Shown: positions 1 to 8,239 of the stretch, piece by piece
How positions within the stretch are numbered: the stretch's first letter is position 1
Layout: each line of letters opens with the position of its first letter
Notes under the pieces: generated by a model
What the model was told of the DNA's origin: nothing
What the model saw: the letters and a program-made list of their open reading frames with translations, nothing else
Databases searched by the model: none
DNA from: Streptomyces mexicanus
Lineage (GTDB): Bacteria; Actinomycetota; Actinomycetes; Streptomycetales; Streptomycetaceae
DNA length: 45,878 nucleotides
NCBI RefSeq assembly: GCF_902506575.1
Contig: NZ_LR732544.1
Coordinates: 2,702,232 to 2,748,109, forward strand
Direction of reading: 5' to 3'
Program-made: the position numbers and the translations under genes

Positions 1-423
1 TTTGTCTTCGACACCACCCGCAGCGCCCTCAACCTGGTGCTGAACGGTGTCATGAGCCGCTACCCGAACATGCGAGTGATCCTCTCGCACGGCGGCGGCT
101 TCCTCCCCTACGCCGCCTACCGCTTCTCAGGGCTGACCTCCACGGTCATCGACCCCGACCGCAGCACCGAGGACATCCTGCGCGACCTGAAGAGGTTCTA
201 CTTCGACACCGCCCTGTCCGCCAGCCCCAGCGCCCTTCCCGCCCTGCTCGCCTTCGCCGAACCCGGCCACGTCCTCTACGGCAGCGACTGGCCCTTCGCT
301 CCGCAGGAGGCCGGCAGCTACTACAACCACTTCCTGGAGACCTACCCCGACTTCACGCCCGGCCAGGCCAAGGCCATCGACCGCAAGAACGCAGAGACAC
401 TCTTCCCTCGCCTCGCCCACTGA
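1..423 (+). CDS. Amidohydrolase-2 family metal-dependent hydrolase, 3' part
   Basis: The gene enters from beyond the left edge, so only the last 140 codons are present; the frame is open from base 1. Visible motifs are SHGGGFLPY near the start (a metal-binding His of the TIM barrel) and LYGSDWPFAP near residue 93, whose Asp is the conserved metal ligand of the ACMSD/gamma-resorcylate decarboxylase group (PF04909). Members hydrolyse or decarboxylate small cyclic carboxylates in the cytosol. The C-terminus, ending in NAETLFPRLAH, is normal for the family (helix after the last barrel strand). The substrate cannot be told from this fragment. No operon partner is visible; the next gene starts over 300 bases later. 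Confidence 0.85.
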   Translation, partial: FVFDTTRSALNLVLNGVMSRYPNMRVILSHGGGFLPYAAYRFSGLTSTVIDPDRSTEDILRDLKRFYFDTALSASPSALPALLAFAEPGHVLYGSDWPFAPQEAGSYYNHFLETYPDFTPGQAKAIDRKNAETLFPRLAH

Positions 424-747
424 CCAGGGGTGAAGCCAGGAAGCGAACCTGCCCGCGTACGTGGTCCGCAGGTCTGTCTGCAGCCGGCGACCCGCCGGCC
501 GGCCTGGACGCGTACCTCCGCAGCCGGAGGGGCGGCCCCAGCCAAGGGCGCCGCGTGCGGGGGCCGCGTGAGCCCTGCGTCCTGTCGCCACACGGCACTG
601 CGACGCTGATGCCGTTCCCGGCTCAGCTCTCGGCCGTGTTTACGACGCAGGCTTCACTCGTGCGGGCTAACCAGCGGCCTCAGCTGCACCTTTGACCATG
701 TGTGATGCCTAACCTTGCCGCGACGGCGAGTGGTCAGCAGCGAGTGC

Positions 748-1380
748 GTGACACAGCACGGGTCCGGGGGTGCGGTGGAGGTCAGGGGCGTACGTCACGC
801 GTACGGTCGTCGTGAGGTTCTGCGGGGGTTGGAGCTCGACCTGCGGCCTGGTGTGCTGGCCGGGATCGTCGGGGAGAACGGTGCGGGCAAATCGACGCTG
901 TTGAAGATCTTGTCCGGTGAGCTGCGCCCGCAGCGTGGCACCGTGCGTCACGAGGGCACCTTCGGCTACTGCCCACAGGACGTGGTGATCAACGACGCCC
1001 TCACCGTACGCCAGCACCTGGAGTTCTTCCGCGTCGCGCGAGGGCTGCCGGACCTTGGACACGCCGAAGAGGTCATGGACGTGCTGCGGTTGTCGCAGCA
1101 CGCCGATGAGCGTGCCGGCCTGCTCAGCGGCGGCACCCGCCAGAAGCTGAACCTGACCCTGGCGCTGATGCACAACCCGCGGGTGCTGCTGCTGGACGAG
1201 CCCTACCAAGGTTTCGACTGGGATACCTACCAGCGCTTTTGGGACTTGGCGGCACGGTTGCGCGATGCGGGCCGCTCAGTCCTCGTCGTCTCGCACCTGG
1301 CCTATGACGCCGAACGGCTGGACGAGTTGTGGCGGCTTCAGGGCGGCCTTCTGCATCCGGCGACGGCGGTGCCGGCGTGA
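748..1380 (+). CDS. ABC transporter ATP-binding protein
   Basis: Cytosolic ATPase of an ABC transporter, about 210 residues. Walker A GENGAGKS lies near residues 42-49, the signature LLSGGTRQKL near 125, Walker B VLLLDEP near 148 and the switch His (VVSHL) near 182. The N-terminal strand (VEVRGVRHAYGRREVL) is typical. The GTG at 748 was chosen; a TTG at 715 would add eleven residues, and a GTG at 775 preceded by GGGGG is a good shorter alternative. The stop overlaps the GTG of the permease gene (GTGA), so the two are translationally coupled. The family exports drugs, lipids or peptides. Here two isoprenoid-synthase genes follow, so an isoprenoid-derived cargo is inferred, not shown. Confidence 0.9.
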   Translation: MTQHGSGGAVEVRGVRHAYGRREVLRGLELDLRPGVLAGIVGENGAGKSTLLKILSGELRPQRGTVRHEGTFGYCPQDVVINDALTVRQHLEFFRVARGLPDLGHAEEVMDVLRLSQHADERAGLLSGGTRQKLNLTLALMHNPRVLLLDEPYQGFDWDTYQRFWDLAARLRDAGRSVLVVSHLAYDAERLDELWRLQGGLLHPATAVPA

Positions 1381-2219
1381 GGCGACACCTGCATCTCTTC
1401 GTCACAGCGTGCCGCTTCGATCTGGTCGAGCACACCCGCAACAGGCTCGCCATGGTCCTGGTCGCCCTGTTCATCCCGTCTTGGATCAGCCTGGCTTACG
1501 CCGTCATCCCCAGCACGACCGTGACCTTCAGGCTGCGTGCCACCGGTCGGCTTCTGGCACCCGCAGGCAACCAGATCACGCAGATCACCGGTGCGATCAA
1601 CGCCGTCACCCTGATCACCGGGTTCATGATGTTCGCCGTCACGTTCAACGGCGGACGCTTCGACCGCCGCCTGGCCATGGCCGGTTACCCCCGCATCCAC
1701 CTCGTCCTGGCCAAGACCACCTCTTTGGCGCTGGCCTCCGGCGCCGTCGCCGCCTATGCCACCGCGGTGATCTGCGCTGCCTGGAGCCCGCGTCAGCCCG
1801 TGCAGCTCGCCGCGGCTCTGTTCTGCGGGGCGTTGACCTACGGGGCGCTCGGCGTCGTCTTCGGTTCCCTGCTGCGCCGGGAGGTGGAGGGCATGTTCGC
1901 CCTGGTCATGACCAGCCTCGTCGATGTCGGCCTGCAAAGCCCGCTGGCCAGCGGCGGCACCAGGAGCGCGGCCGTGGAATTCCTGCCCACCTACGGCACC
2001 ATGCAGGCTGCGACCGCGGCAGGCTTCACCCGCACACCCCTGCCCGGCGATCTGGCCGTCCAGATCCTGTGGTTCGCCGGCGCCGCGCTCGTGGGCCTGT
2101 TCGCCTTCCGCCGCCGCACCAAGGACGCTCTGACCGCAAGACCCCCCTTCCGTCTGCCGTGGCCGCCCAGGCACCGGCAACCTGCGCGCCCCGCCCGGGC
2201 CTCGTCGACGACCCCCTGA
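1377..2219 (+). CDS. ABC-2 type transporter permease
   Basis: Membrane partner of the preceding ATPase, 280 residues from the GTG that overlaps its stop codon. An open frame extends further upstream inside the ATPase gene, but the GTGA overlap is the natural start. Hydrophobic stretches begin near MVLVALFIPSWISLAYAV, then around ITGFMMFAV, LASGAVAAYATAVI, LAAALFCGALTYGALGVVFGSLL, MFALVMTSLVDVG and VQILWFAGAALVGLFAF: about six membrane helices, as expected for ABC-2 permeases. The C-terminal tail is Arg/Pro-rich and probably cytosolic. It should form a homodimeric channel with two copies of the ATPase. About 118 bases separate it from the squalene/phytoene synthase-type gene on the same strand. 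Confidence 0.85.
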   Translation: MRRHLHLFVTACRFDLVEHTRNRLAMVLVALFIPSWISLAYAVIPSTTVTFRLRATGRLLAPAGNQITQITGAINAVTLITGFMMFAVTFNGGRFDRRLAMAGYPRIHLVLAKTTSLALASGAVAAYATAVICAAWSPRQPVQLAAALFCGALTYGALGVVFGSLLRREVEGMFALVMTSLVDVGLQSPLASGGTRSAAVEFLPTYGTMQAATAAGFTRTPLPGDLAVQILWFAGAALVGLFAFRRRTKDALTARPPFRLPWPPRHRQPARPARASSTTP

Positions 2220-2308
2220 GCAACACCCCGGCGCGCGGCGGCTGACAAAGCGCCCTACGAGTGACGGTTGCGCGCTCGACGCAGAGCGAAGTCCTGGCCC
2301 CGAAAAGG

Positions 2309-2318
2309 GAACCGGTTC
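2309..2318. promoter_or_regulatory. Perfect 10-bp palindrome GAACCGGTTC before the terpenoid enzymes
   Basis: The palindrome lies 20 bases upstream of the ATG at 2338, between the ABC permease and the first synthase gene. It could be a dimeric repressor site marking an internal promoter. It is short and could be chance; no regulator sits next to it. Confidence 0.25.
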
Positions 2319-2337
2319 GAGCAGAAAGAGTTCACAG

Positions 2338-3231
2338 ATGCTGGTCAGGCGATGGCTGGACGCGGCGGGGATCACCGATCCCGTCCTTCGGCACTGTTAC
2401 ACGGTGTGCGTGCGCGAGCTGGACAGCGCCGACGGAGGGACCGCACGCTGGCACGGCCTGCGTACCGCTCCCGCAGCGGCCCGGCCGCACACGGCGGCGG
2501 TACTGGCGCACGGGTGCCGCGCCGATCTCTGTGTGGACCGCGGCTCGGTCGAAGGCCGCCGGCGACGCTTCACCGACTTCGTCGAGGCCACCTGGGCAGC
2601 CTTCGCCGCCGGCGGCTCCCACGATCCCGTCCTGCACGCCACGGTCCACACCTACCGGACTTTCGACATCCCGCTGTCGGTGGTCGAGGACATGTTCACA
2701 GCGATGCAGCGTGATCTCGACTTCCGCGACTTCGCCACCTTCGAGGAATTCCGTCGGTGGTGCATGCAGATGACCGGCGGCACGATGGCCATGGCCTACC
2801 GGGTGACGGGGGCAGCGACCGAGGCCGCGGATGAGCTGCTGGTACGCGAGTTCTCGGTGTACACACAGTTGACGGATGCGCTGCGCGACCTGTCGGAGGA
2901 CCTCGACGACGGGCGCCTTTACCTGCCGCTGGAAGACCTCGACCGGTTCAAAGTGCGTGCCGAGGACGTCAAGGCCAAACGCTGGACACCGGCTGTGGCC
3001 GATCTCATCGCGTTCGAGGCCGAGCGTGTCACCCGGCACCTGCACAAGGCCGCTGAAGTGGACCACGGTCCCATGAACCCCTCGTGGCACGTCTACCGTG
3101 AGCACATGGCTCTGGTCATCGCCGCGGTGCTGGCAGCAGGCCAGGACGTCCTCCACCGACCGGTGCAGCCCTCCCTGGGATCGCTGCTCAATGTGTGGCG
3201 CCCCTTCATGCGCGCCGTGATCCCCTGCTGA
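2338..3231 (+). CDS. Squalene/phytoene synthase family protein
   Basis: 297 residues, the usual size for PF00494 head-to-head prenyl synthases. These enzymes join two allylic diphosphates (FPP or GGPP) through a cyclopropyl intermediate to make squalene, dehydrosqualene or phytoene. The first Asp motif DLCVD is at residues 63-67 and the second, RDLSEDLDDGRLYLP, at about 183-197, with D184 and D188 in the DxxxD positions. The region RDLDFRDFATFEEFRRWC (about 125-142) matches the conserved substrate-pocket helix. The N-terminal part before D63 is divergent. The ATG has a weak purine-rich ribosome site (AGAAAGAG). It lies 18 bases before a polyprenyl synthase, which would supply its substrate. 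No desaturase, cyclase or HpnC/HpnE gene is nearby, so the final product is unknown. Confidence 0.85.
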   Translation: MLVRRWLDAAGITDPVLRHCYTVCVRELDSADGGTARWHGLRTAPAAARPHTAAVLAHGCRADLCVDRGSVEGRRRRFTDFVEATWAAFAAGGSHDPVLHATVHTYRTFDIPLSVVEDMFTAMQRDLDFRDFATFEEFRRWCMQMTGGTMAMAYRVTGAATEAADELLVREFSVYTQLTDALRDLSEDLDDGRLYLPLEDLDRFKVRAEDVKAKRWTPAVADLIAFEAERVTRHLHKAAEVDHGPMNPSWHVYREHMALVIAAVLAAGQDVLHRPVQPSLGSLLNVWRPFMRAVIPC

Positions 3232-3249
3232 CCTGTGAAAGGACGCGTC

Positions 3250-4224
3250 ATGTCTGTTGCTGTGACCCCCGTCGGCACCACGTATGTTCCGCTCTTGGAA
3301 GCCGAGCTGCTTCGCTGGGTGGGCAGCGGCGACAGCCTGCTGGAGCTGGCCTGCCTGGACGCCCTGTTCCCCCCGGGCAAGCTCCTGCGCCCCCTCCTGT
3401 GCGTGGAGTCGGCCAAAGCCGTCGGCGGCACCGCCGACCAGGTGCTGGCTTTCGCGGCCGGCATCGAGTGCCTGCACGTCGCCAGCCTCATCCACGACGA
3501 CATCATCGACCAGGACCCGGTACGCCGCGGGCGGGCCTCCACCGCCGAGCAGTACGGCCTCGCCGAAGCCCTGGTAGCAGGCGACGGCCTGTCGATGGCC
3601 GGAATCGCGGCCCTGCTCAGCTCCGGCGCTGACGAGCGGGTGCTGCACGCAGCACGGGTCACCATCGAGGCCCTGCGCCGCATGTGTCATGGCCTCATGC
3701 GGGAAACCGAGATCCGCGGCGACCTGAACTGCGGAGTGTCGACCGTCCTGAACGTCATGCAAGCCAAGACCGCCGCGTTGACCGGCGCCGCCTGCCAGGC
3801 CGGGGCGATCCTGGCCGGAGCAAGCCCGCAGCAGCATCAGGCCCTGCGCCGGTACGGAGAACAACTCGGCATGGCCTTCCAGATCCGTGACGACCTGCTC
3901 CCCTACACCGCCGAGGACCACATCACCGGCAAGACAGCCACCAGCGACGTCGCCAACCTCCAGCCCACGCTTCCTGCCCTGCTGGCCTACGAAACCGCCG
4001 ACGAAGCCGACCGCAACCGCCTGACCACCGTATTCCGCGGCGGCACCGATCCTGTCGCCGCACACCGCGACACCTTCGCCGTGCTGACCCGTACCGGGGC
4101 TCTCACCAAGGCGGCCCGGATGGCGGCCTCCTGCGCCGAACGAGCACGCGCCGAACTCACCGGCCTGCCGGACTCCACCCAGCTCGCCCGACTGGTCACC
4201 TCAGCAGCCGACCGCCGGCGCTGA
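3250..4224 (+). CDS. Polyprenyl diphosphate synthase (FPP/GGPP synthase family)
   Basis: 324 residues. It condenses isopentenyl diphosphate with allylic diphosphates (PF00348). The first Asp motif DDIID is at 83-87 followed by RRG; the conserved GKLLRP is near 43 and QAKTAAL near 171-177. The residues 5 and 4 before the first Asp are Ala78 and Ser79, small rather than aromatic, so a C20 or longer product is more likely than FPP (inference). The second motif reads QIRDDLLPY (211-219), where the last Asp of DDxxD is replaced by Pro218; the downstream GK and LPALL elements are kept. The ATG at 3250 has AAAGGA 6 bases upstream and was preferred to the GTG at 3235. Last gene of the presumed exporter/terpenoid operon; a hairpin overlaps its stop codon. 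Confidence 0.88.
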   Translation: MSVAVTPVGTTYVPLLEAELLRWVGSGDSLLELACLDALFPPGKLLRPLLCVESAKAVGGTADQVLAFAAGIECLHVASLIHDDIIDQDPVRRGRASTAEQYGLAEALVAGDGLSMAGIAALLSSGADERVLHAARVTIEALRRMCHGLMRETEIRGDLNCGVSTVLNVMQAKTAALTGAACQAGAILAGASPQQHQALRRYGEQLGMAFQIRDDLLPYTAEDHITGKTATSDVANLQPTLPALLAYETADEADRNRLTTVFRGGTDPVAAHRDTFAVLTRTGALTKAARMAASCAERARAELTGLPDSTQLARLVTSAADRRR

Positions 4225-4240
4225 CAGCGCGCCTGTCAGC
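4220..4240. terminator. Hairpin at the end of the polyprenyl synthase gene
   Basis: GCTGACAG and CTGTCAGC form an 8-bp perfect stem around a 5-base CGCGC loop, and the TGA stop codon (4222-4224) lies inside the left arm. No T-run follows, which is normal for Streptomyces terminators. It probably ends the operon that starts near 0.75 kb. Confidence 0.5.
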
Positions 4241-4537
4241 TGCTGCTCGGCCACCTCGCGGCCGACCGCCAGTGCCGGCCGTCGGCTTTTCATCTCACCG
4301 CCGGACGGGCCGGTGGCGCCCCCGCCTTCACGGATGTCGTGGCCTGCGTGCACGTTCCCGCAGCCGTGGGCGGTCCCGCACCGGGTCCGGCCTGAGGCCT
4401 GTTGTGAAAGTGCTGGTCACAGCCTCGTTGCAGCACCCGGGCAACGCGGCCGCGCGTCACGACGGGCGCAGCAGCGGCGGAGCAGGAAGCGGCGGTCTGC
4501 CGGTCGGCACCCGTTGTGGTCCCTCCGGTAGTGACAG
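4241..4537. other. Intergenic region with no recognised gene
   Basis: About 300 GC-rich bases between the terpenoid-operon hairpin and the TetR operator. Short open frames exist on both strands but none has a ribosome site or a recognisable protein pattern. Confidence 0.5.
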
Positions 4538-4565
4538 AAACTTGCCTTACCGGTAAGTTAAGTTT
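4538..4565. promoter_or_regulatory. Long palindromic operator at the TetR gene start
   Basis: A perfect 12-bp core CTTACCGGTAAG (4546-4557) is flanked symmetrically by AAACTT (4538-4543) and AAGTTT (4560-4565), with only a 2-bp mismatch step on each side. The dyad ends one base before the ATG of the TetR gene. Such sites are usual TetR-dimer operators, so autoregulation of the regulator and the coupled membrane-protein gene is expected. The transcript is likely leaderless or nearly so, because no ribosome site fits between the dyad and the ATG. Confidence 0.8.
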
Positions 4566-4566
4566 C

Positions 4567-5139
4567 ATGAGTCCTCGAAGGAGTGCCAGGAACCAGCTCA
4601 TCCAGAGCGCGGAGGAGGTCTTCTACCACCGGGGCCTCGGTGCCACCGGGGTGGACGCCGTCGCGCACGAGGCAGGCGTGTCGAAACCGACGCTGTACGC
4701 CCACTTCTCCGGCAAGAGCGAACTCGCCGCCACGGCACTGCGGCACCGGCACGACGAGGCGGCCGCCGAACTGGACGAATGGCTGGCCGGCGTGCGCGAT
4801 CCCGCCGACCGGCCGCTGGCGGTCTTCTCCTGGCTGGCTCACCGGTACGAGAGGAAGGGCGCGCGGGGCTGCGCCTTCCTCAACGCCGCGGCCGAAGTGG
4901 TCGATCCCGAGGACCCCGTACGCCGGGCGGTCCGGGAGGAGAAACGATGGCTGCGGGAACTGCTCACCACCCTGTGCACAGAGGCAGGGGCGGCCCGGCC
5001 CGAACTCCTGGGCTCCCAGTTGCTGTTGCTCATCGACGGCGTGGCCGGGCGCGTGGTCGTCGAGGGGCCCCAGGCCGCCGCACGGGCGGTGGCCGACGCC
5101 GCGGACGCCGCCGCCGTACTGCTGACCGGCACCTCATGA
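4567..5139 (+). CDS. TetR family transcriptional regulator
   Basis: 190 residues from the ATG directly after the palindromic operator. The N-terminal helix-turn-helix covers about residues 10-50 (ARNQLIQSAEEVFYHRG, then VDAVAHEAGVSKPTLYAHF, typical of PF00440). The C-terminal ligand domain has the pattern RGCAFLNAAAEVVDPEDPVR, known from TetR proteins controlling small transporters or detoxification genes. It overlaps the next gene by ATGA, so regulator and membrane protein are co-translated. Repression of its own promoter through the dyad at 4538-4565 is the obvious model; the inducer is unknown. Confidence 0.92.
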   Translation: MSPRRSARNQLIQSAEEVFYHRGLGATGVDAVAHEAGVSKPTLYAHFSGKSELAATALRHRHDEAAAELDEWLAGVRDPADRPLAVFSWLAHRYERKGARGCAFLNAAAEVVDPEDPVRRAVREEKRWLRELLTTLCTEAGAARPELLGSQLLLLIDGVAGRVVVEGPQAAARAVADAADAAAVLLTGTS

Positions 5140-5807
5140 AGTGGGCCGGGGACCGCATCGCACAGCGCGCCACCCGTCTCCTGACCGGGCTGGCTCTCTA
5201 CGGCATCAGTACGGCCCTGCTCGTCCGGGCAGGCCTGGGAACGGACCCATGGACCGTGCTCACCCAGGGCATCGCCCGTACCACCGGGCTGACCCTCGGA
5301 GCGGTCGTCGTCCTCATCTCGGCCGGCGTGTTCCTCCTCTGGCTCCCCCTGCGACAACGGCCCGGCATCGGTACGCTCGCCAACGCCGTCCTCGTCGGCC
5401 CCGCGCTCGACCAGGCCCTGCGGGTACTGCCCACGCCACAGCCCTGGCCCTACCGACTGCTCTTCCTCGCCGCCGGACTCATCGGCACCGCGGTGGCCAC
5501 CGGACTCTACGTCGGAGCCGGCTGGGGACCGGGCCCCCGCGACGGGCTGATGACGGCACTGGCCCGGCGGGGACTCTCCATCCGCCTCGCCCGGACCCTC
5601 GTGGAAGCCTCGGCCCTGGCAAGCGGATGGCTGCTCGGCGGCACCGCCGGAATCGGCACGGCCGTGTACGCCATCGGCATCGGACCCCTCGTCGGCTTCT
5701 TCCTGCCACGCCTGGCCCTCCAGCCGAACGAGCCGGCAAAACCACCGCACGACGGGCACGCCCCCGCGTCCCGGCCGGACTCCACGGTGGATTCGCCCGC
5801 GCCCTGA
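5136..5807 (+). CDS. YczE-like integral membrane protein
   Basis: 223 residues with about five hydrophobic segments and short loops. It carries the family pattern GISTALLVRAGLGTDPWTV (about residues 18-36) and GLYVGAGWGPGPRDGLM (about 123-139), repeated glycine-rich motifs typical of the YczE/YyaS/YitT-type membrane proteins. Family members are linked to small-molecule or surfactin-related phenotypes in Bacillus, but no transport substrate is established. The ATG overlaps the TetR stop (ATGA), so it is the direct target of that regulator. The tail after about residue 195 is Pro/Ala-rich and cytosolic. Confidence 0.85.
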   Translation: MKWAGDRIAQRATRLLTGLALYGISTALLVRAGLGTDPWTVLTQGIARTTGLTLGAVVVLISAGVFLLWLPLRQRPGIGTLANAVLVGPALDQALRVLPTPQPWPYRLLFLAAGLIGTAVATGLYVGAGWGPGPRDGLMTALARRGLSIRLARTLVEASALASGWLLGGTAGIGTAVYAIGIGPLVGFFLPRLALQPNEPAKPPHDGHAPASRPDSTVDSPAP

Positions 5808-5883
5808 GTCCGCACCGGACCGGAGAGCGGTTCCCCCAGCCAGGCGAGAGTCGGGCCCGGCCACCCGGGCGAGGTCGGGTGCG

Positions 5884-6795
5884 TCACCTCGTGAGGTGCT
5901 CGAGGAACCAGTCGCGGGAGGCTTGCGAGGCGCGGGTGAAGCCGTCACCGGTGTATGCGGCGAAGTGCCCACCGGGGAGGAAGACGATCCTCTTCGGTTC
6001 GGCTGCCGTTCCGTACGCCGATGCCGCCAGGTTTCCTCCGGTCAGGCCGTCCTCCCGGCCGACGATCATCAGCAGGGGCGTCGGTGTGATGTCGGGCAGG
6101 TACCGTGCGGGCTCGTAGCCGTAGAAGTTGTCGATGCTGCGCAGGGTCACTTCATTCGGCCAGGTCGGATCGAGTTCTTTGCGTGCGTGGGTGAAAAATG
6201 CGTAGGAGTCGGGGGTGGGCAGGCCCACCAGCTGTCCCGGGTCGGTTCCCACGACGGGTACGGTGGCCGGCGGCTCCCCCTTCGCGCGCGCACGCCGGTC
6301 GGCGGTGAAAAGCTCGGGTCCGACCACCAGGTTGTGCACCCGGGCGAGGTTGGCGTACGTGCCACGGCCGCTGATGAACGGCGCCTGTCCGCTGACGGCT
6401 TTCACCCGTCGGTCGATTGCGGCGACGACGAAGGCGTGTCCGGCGGAGAAACTGGTGCCCCACACCCCGATCCGGTCCGGGTCGACGTCCGGGTGGTTCT
6501 GCGCGTAGGTGATGGCGTGCTGGTAGTCCCGGATCTGCTCCCACGGGTCGATTTCGTGCCGGGGCTTTCCGGGGGCGGCCTCGGACTCGCCCCAGCCGCG
6601 GTTGTCGTAGACGAGCACGGCGAGGCCGGCTGCCGCGAACACCTCGGCGAACCGATCGAGATGCATGCGCTTGGTGGACGACCAGCCGTGGGCCATCACG
6701 ACGCACGGGGCGGGTGATGCGGAGGGCTGCGGCTCATAGAACCAGCCGCGCAGGAGCGCACCCTCGGCGTCGAACTCGATGTCGTGCCGCACCAT
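5884..6795 (-). CDS. Alpha/beta hydrolase
   Basis: 303 residues, soluble, no signal peptide. The oxyanion strand and turn AHGWSSTKRMHL lie at about 35-46, the nucleophile elbow GTSFSAGH at 113-120 (Ser115), the acid in VGREDGLTGG (Asp249) and the His in GGHFAAYTG (His277). The full triad is therefore present. The elbow departs from GxSxG by having Ser at the last position, as in the YcjY/dienelactone-hydrolase-like and polyketide-transferase-like hydrolases. The ATG is followed by VRHDIEFDAEGALLRGWF, a normal first strand. It stands alone, convergent with the YczE-like gene. The substrate, ester or lactone, cannot be inferred. Confidence 0.88.
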   Translation of the reverse strand: MVRHDIEFDAEGALLRGWFYEPQPSASPAPCVVMAHGWSSTKRMHLDRFAEVFAAAGLAVLVYDNRGWGESEAAPGKPRHEIDPWEQIRDYQHAITYAQNHPDVDPDRIGVWGTSFSAGHAFVVAAIDRRVKAVSGQAPFISGRGTYANLARVHNLVVGPELFTADRRARAKGEPPATVPVVGTDPGQLVGLPTPDSYAFFTHARKELDPTWPNEVTLRSIDNFYGYEPARYLPDITPTPLLMIVGREDGLTGGNLAASAYGTAAEPKRIVFLPGGHFAAYTGDGFTRASQASRDWFLEHLTR

Positions 6796-7334
6796 AGTGA
6801 CCTTTCAGCTCTCTTTTCGGGACGTCCGTCAGGGGATCTGACGGCGGACGAATTCCGTCAGGTCGTCGATCTCGCGTCGCGACACTTCATGGCCCGGTCC
6901 GGAACAGATGTGAATTCGCGTGAACTTCGGTGCATGTGGTGTCCGAGACTTGCCCACGCGGTCCACTGTGATCGCGTGCCCTGGAGACGTCCAATACCGA
7001 ATCCGGGATCTGTGATGCCCGGAAGGCATGGACACGGGCGACAGGAAGTCTCCGTGTGCGAGCAGCCCGGCGGAGTGCGGCTTGGAGCTACCGGTAGGTA
7101 CGTGATCCCGTTTTGCCACCATCGAGGTCGTGGCATGGCAGGGGTAGGCCCGCACGGGCGGAGGTGTGTCCGCGGTTGCACACCGTGTGCAGCCAGGTGG
7201 CGCCAGTGGTGACAGCAGCCGCACGGCTGATGCCGAGACGGCATGACAGCGACGGGAACAGGTCTTGGACGCCGGTGCCCGGCCGAGCGCAAGCTGACAA
7301 CAACGCACTGGTTGCGAACGAAAGGTTGTATGTC
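6796..7334. other. Long intergenic region with no recognised gene
   Basis: About 540 bases between the hydrolase start and the epimerase start, which are divergent. Open frames exist on both strands but their translations look like random high-GC sequence. The last 20 bases carry the ribosome site GAAAGG of the epimerase. The region must hold two promoters; I see no clear dyad. Confidence 0.4.
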
Positions 7335-8192
7335 ATGAAGGTCTTCGTCACCGGCGGCTCCGGTTACATCGGCAAGGCGGTCATCGGCGAGCTGCAGGAA
7401 AGCGGTCACACCGTTCGGGCTCTGGCCCGCAGCGAGCAGGCCGCACGAACGGTCCAGGCCCTGGGCGCAGAACCGGTACGCGGCAGCCTGTCGGATGTGG
7501 ACCTGCTCAACGAAACCGCCGCGAACGCCGAGGCGGTCATTCACCTCGCGCAGGCCGAGACGGGCGAGGAGGACCTCGCCGCGGCGGGCGCGATGCAGGA
7601 CGGCATCGGTGTCGGCACGTATGTGCACACCGGTGGCACCTGGGTCTACGGGGACACCGATGGGGTCGTCGATGAGGATGCCCCCTGGAACCCGCCCGCC
7701 GTGGTCGCCTGGCGCCGTCCCGTCGAGGATGCCGTCCTTGCCCGAGCCGCTCACGGCGGCCGGCCCGTCATCATCAGGGCCGGGCTGCTGTACGGCGGCG
7801 TGAACCGCCTCATCGACGCCTTCGTCACCCGACCCGGCAAGGAAGCAGGCGCCATGCCGTACATCGGCGACGGCACACAGCACTGGGCTCTCGTCCACGT
7901 CGTCGACCTCGCCAGGCTGTACGCCGCCGCCCTGCGGGCGCCGGCCGGGTCCGTCTACGTCGGTGTCGGCGGCGTGAACCCGACGGCCAAGGAGGTCGCC
8001 GAGGCCCTCAGCCACGGCGCGGGATTCGACGGCAGGACCACCTCCCTCACGATCGACCAGGCGCGTCAGCAGATGGGCCCCATCGCGGACGCCTTCGCGC
8101 TGGACCAGCAGCTGACGCCGGCGCGCGCCCGTGCCGACCTCGGGTGGGTCCCGACCCACACCGATCCCTTGTCCGTCCTCGCACACGGCTAG
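7335..8192 (+). CDS. NAD(P)-dependent epimerase/dehydratase (extended SDR)
   Basis: 285 residues. The Rossmann fingerprint MKVFVTGGSGYIGKAV (residues 1-16, GxxGxxG) starts the protein, so the ATG at 7335 with GAAAGG upstream is right even though the frame is open further up. VIHLAQAE near 67 follows the cofactor strand and HTGGTWVYGD near 97 is the usual Ser/Thr region, but the classical YxxxK is not clear (WRRPVEDAVLA instead), as in many atypical SDRs acting as reductases. IIRAGLLYGG (about 145) matches the family. A LysR gene begins 47 bases downstream on the same strand and probably belongs to the same transcript. Confidence 0.88.
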   Translation: MKVFVTGGSGYIGKAVIGELQESGHTVRALARSEQAARTVQALGAEPVRGSLSDVDLLNETAANAEAVIHLAQAETGEEDLAAAGAMQDGIGVGTYVHTGGTWVYGDTDGVVDEDAPWNPPAVVAWRRPVEDAVLARAAHGGRPVIIRAGLLYGGVNRLIDAFVTRPGKEAGAMPYIGDGTQHWALVHVVDLARLYAAALRAPAGSVYVGVGGVNPTAKEVAEALSHGAGFDGRTTSLTIDQARQQMGPIADAFALDQQLTPARARADLGWVPTHTDPLSVLAHG

Positions 8193-8239
8193 AATGTCCG
8201 TTGTTTCCTGGTGGTGGGCGCGTGAGAACTCAGGGACAC

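Noticed and set aside
2332..4065. Long open frame on the minus strand opposite the two synthase genes
   Set aside because: It is the mirror of strongly biased codons on the plus strand; the translation is low in hydrophobic order and has no motif, while the plus strand shows clear synthase motifs.
6829..7308. Possible gene in the gap before the epimerase
   Set aside because: Frames on both strands overlap, have no ribosome site and give no family pattern.
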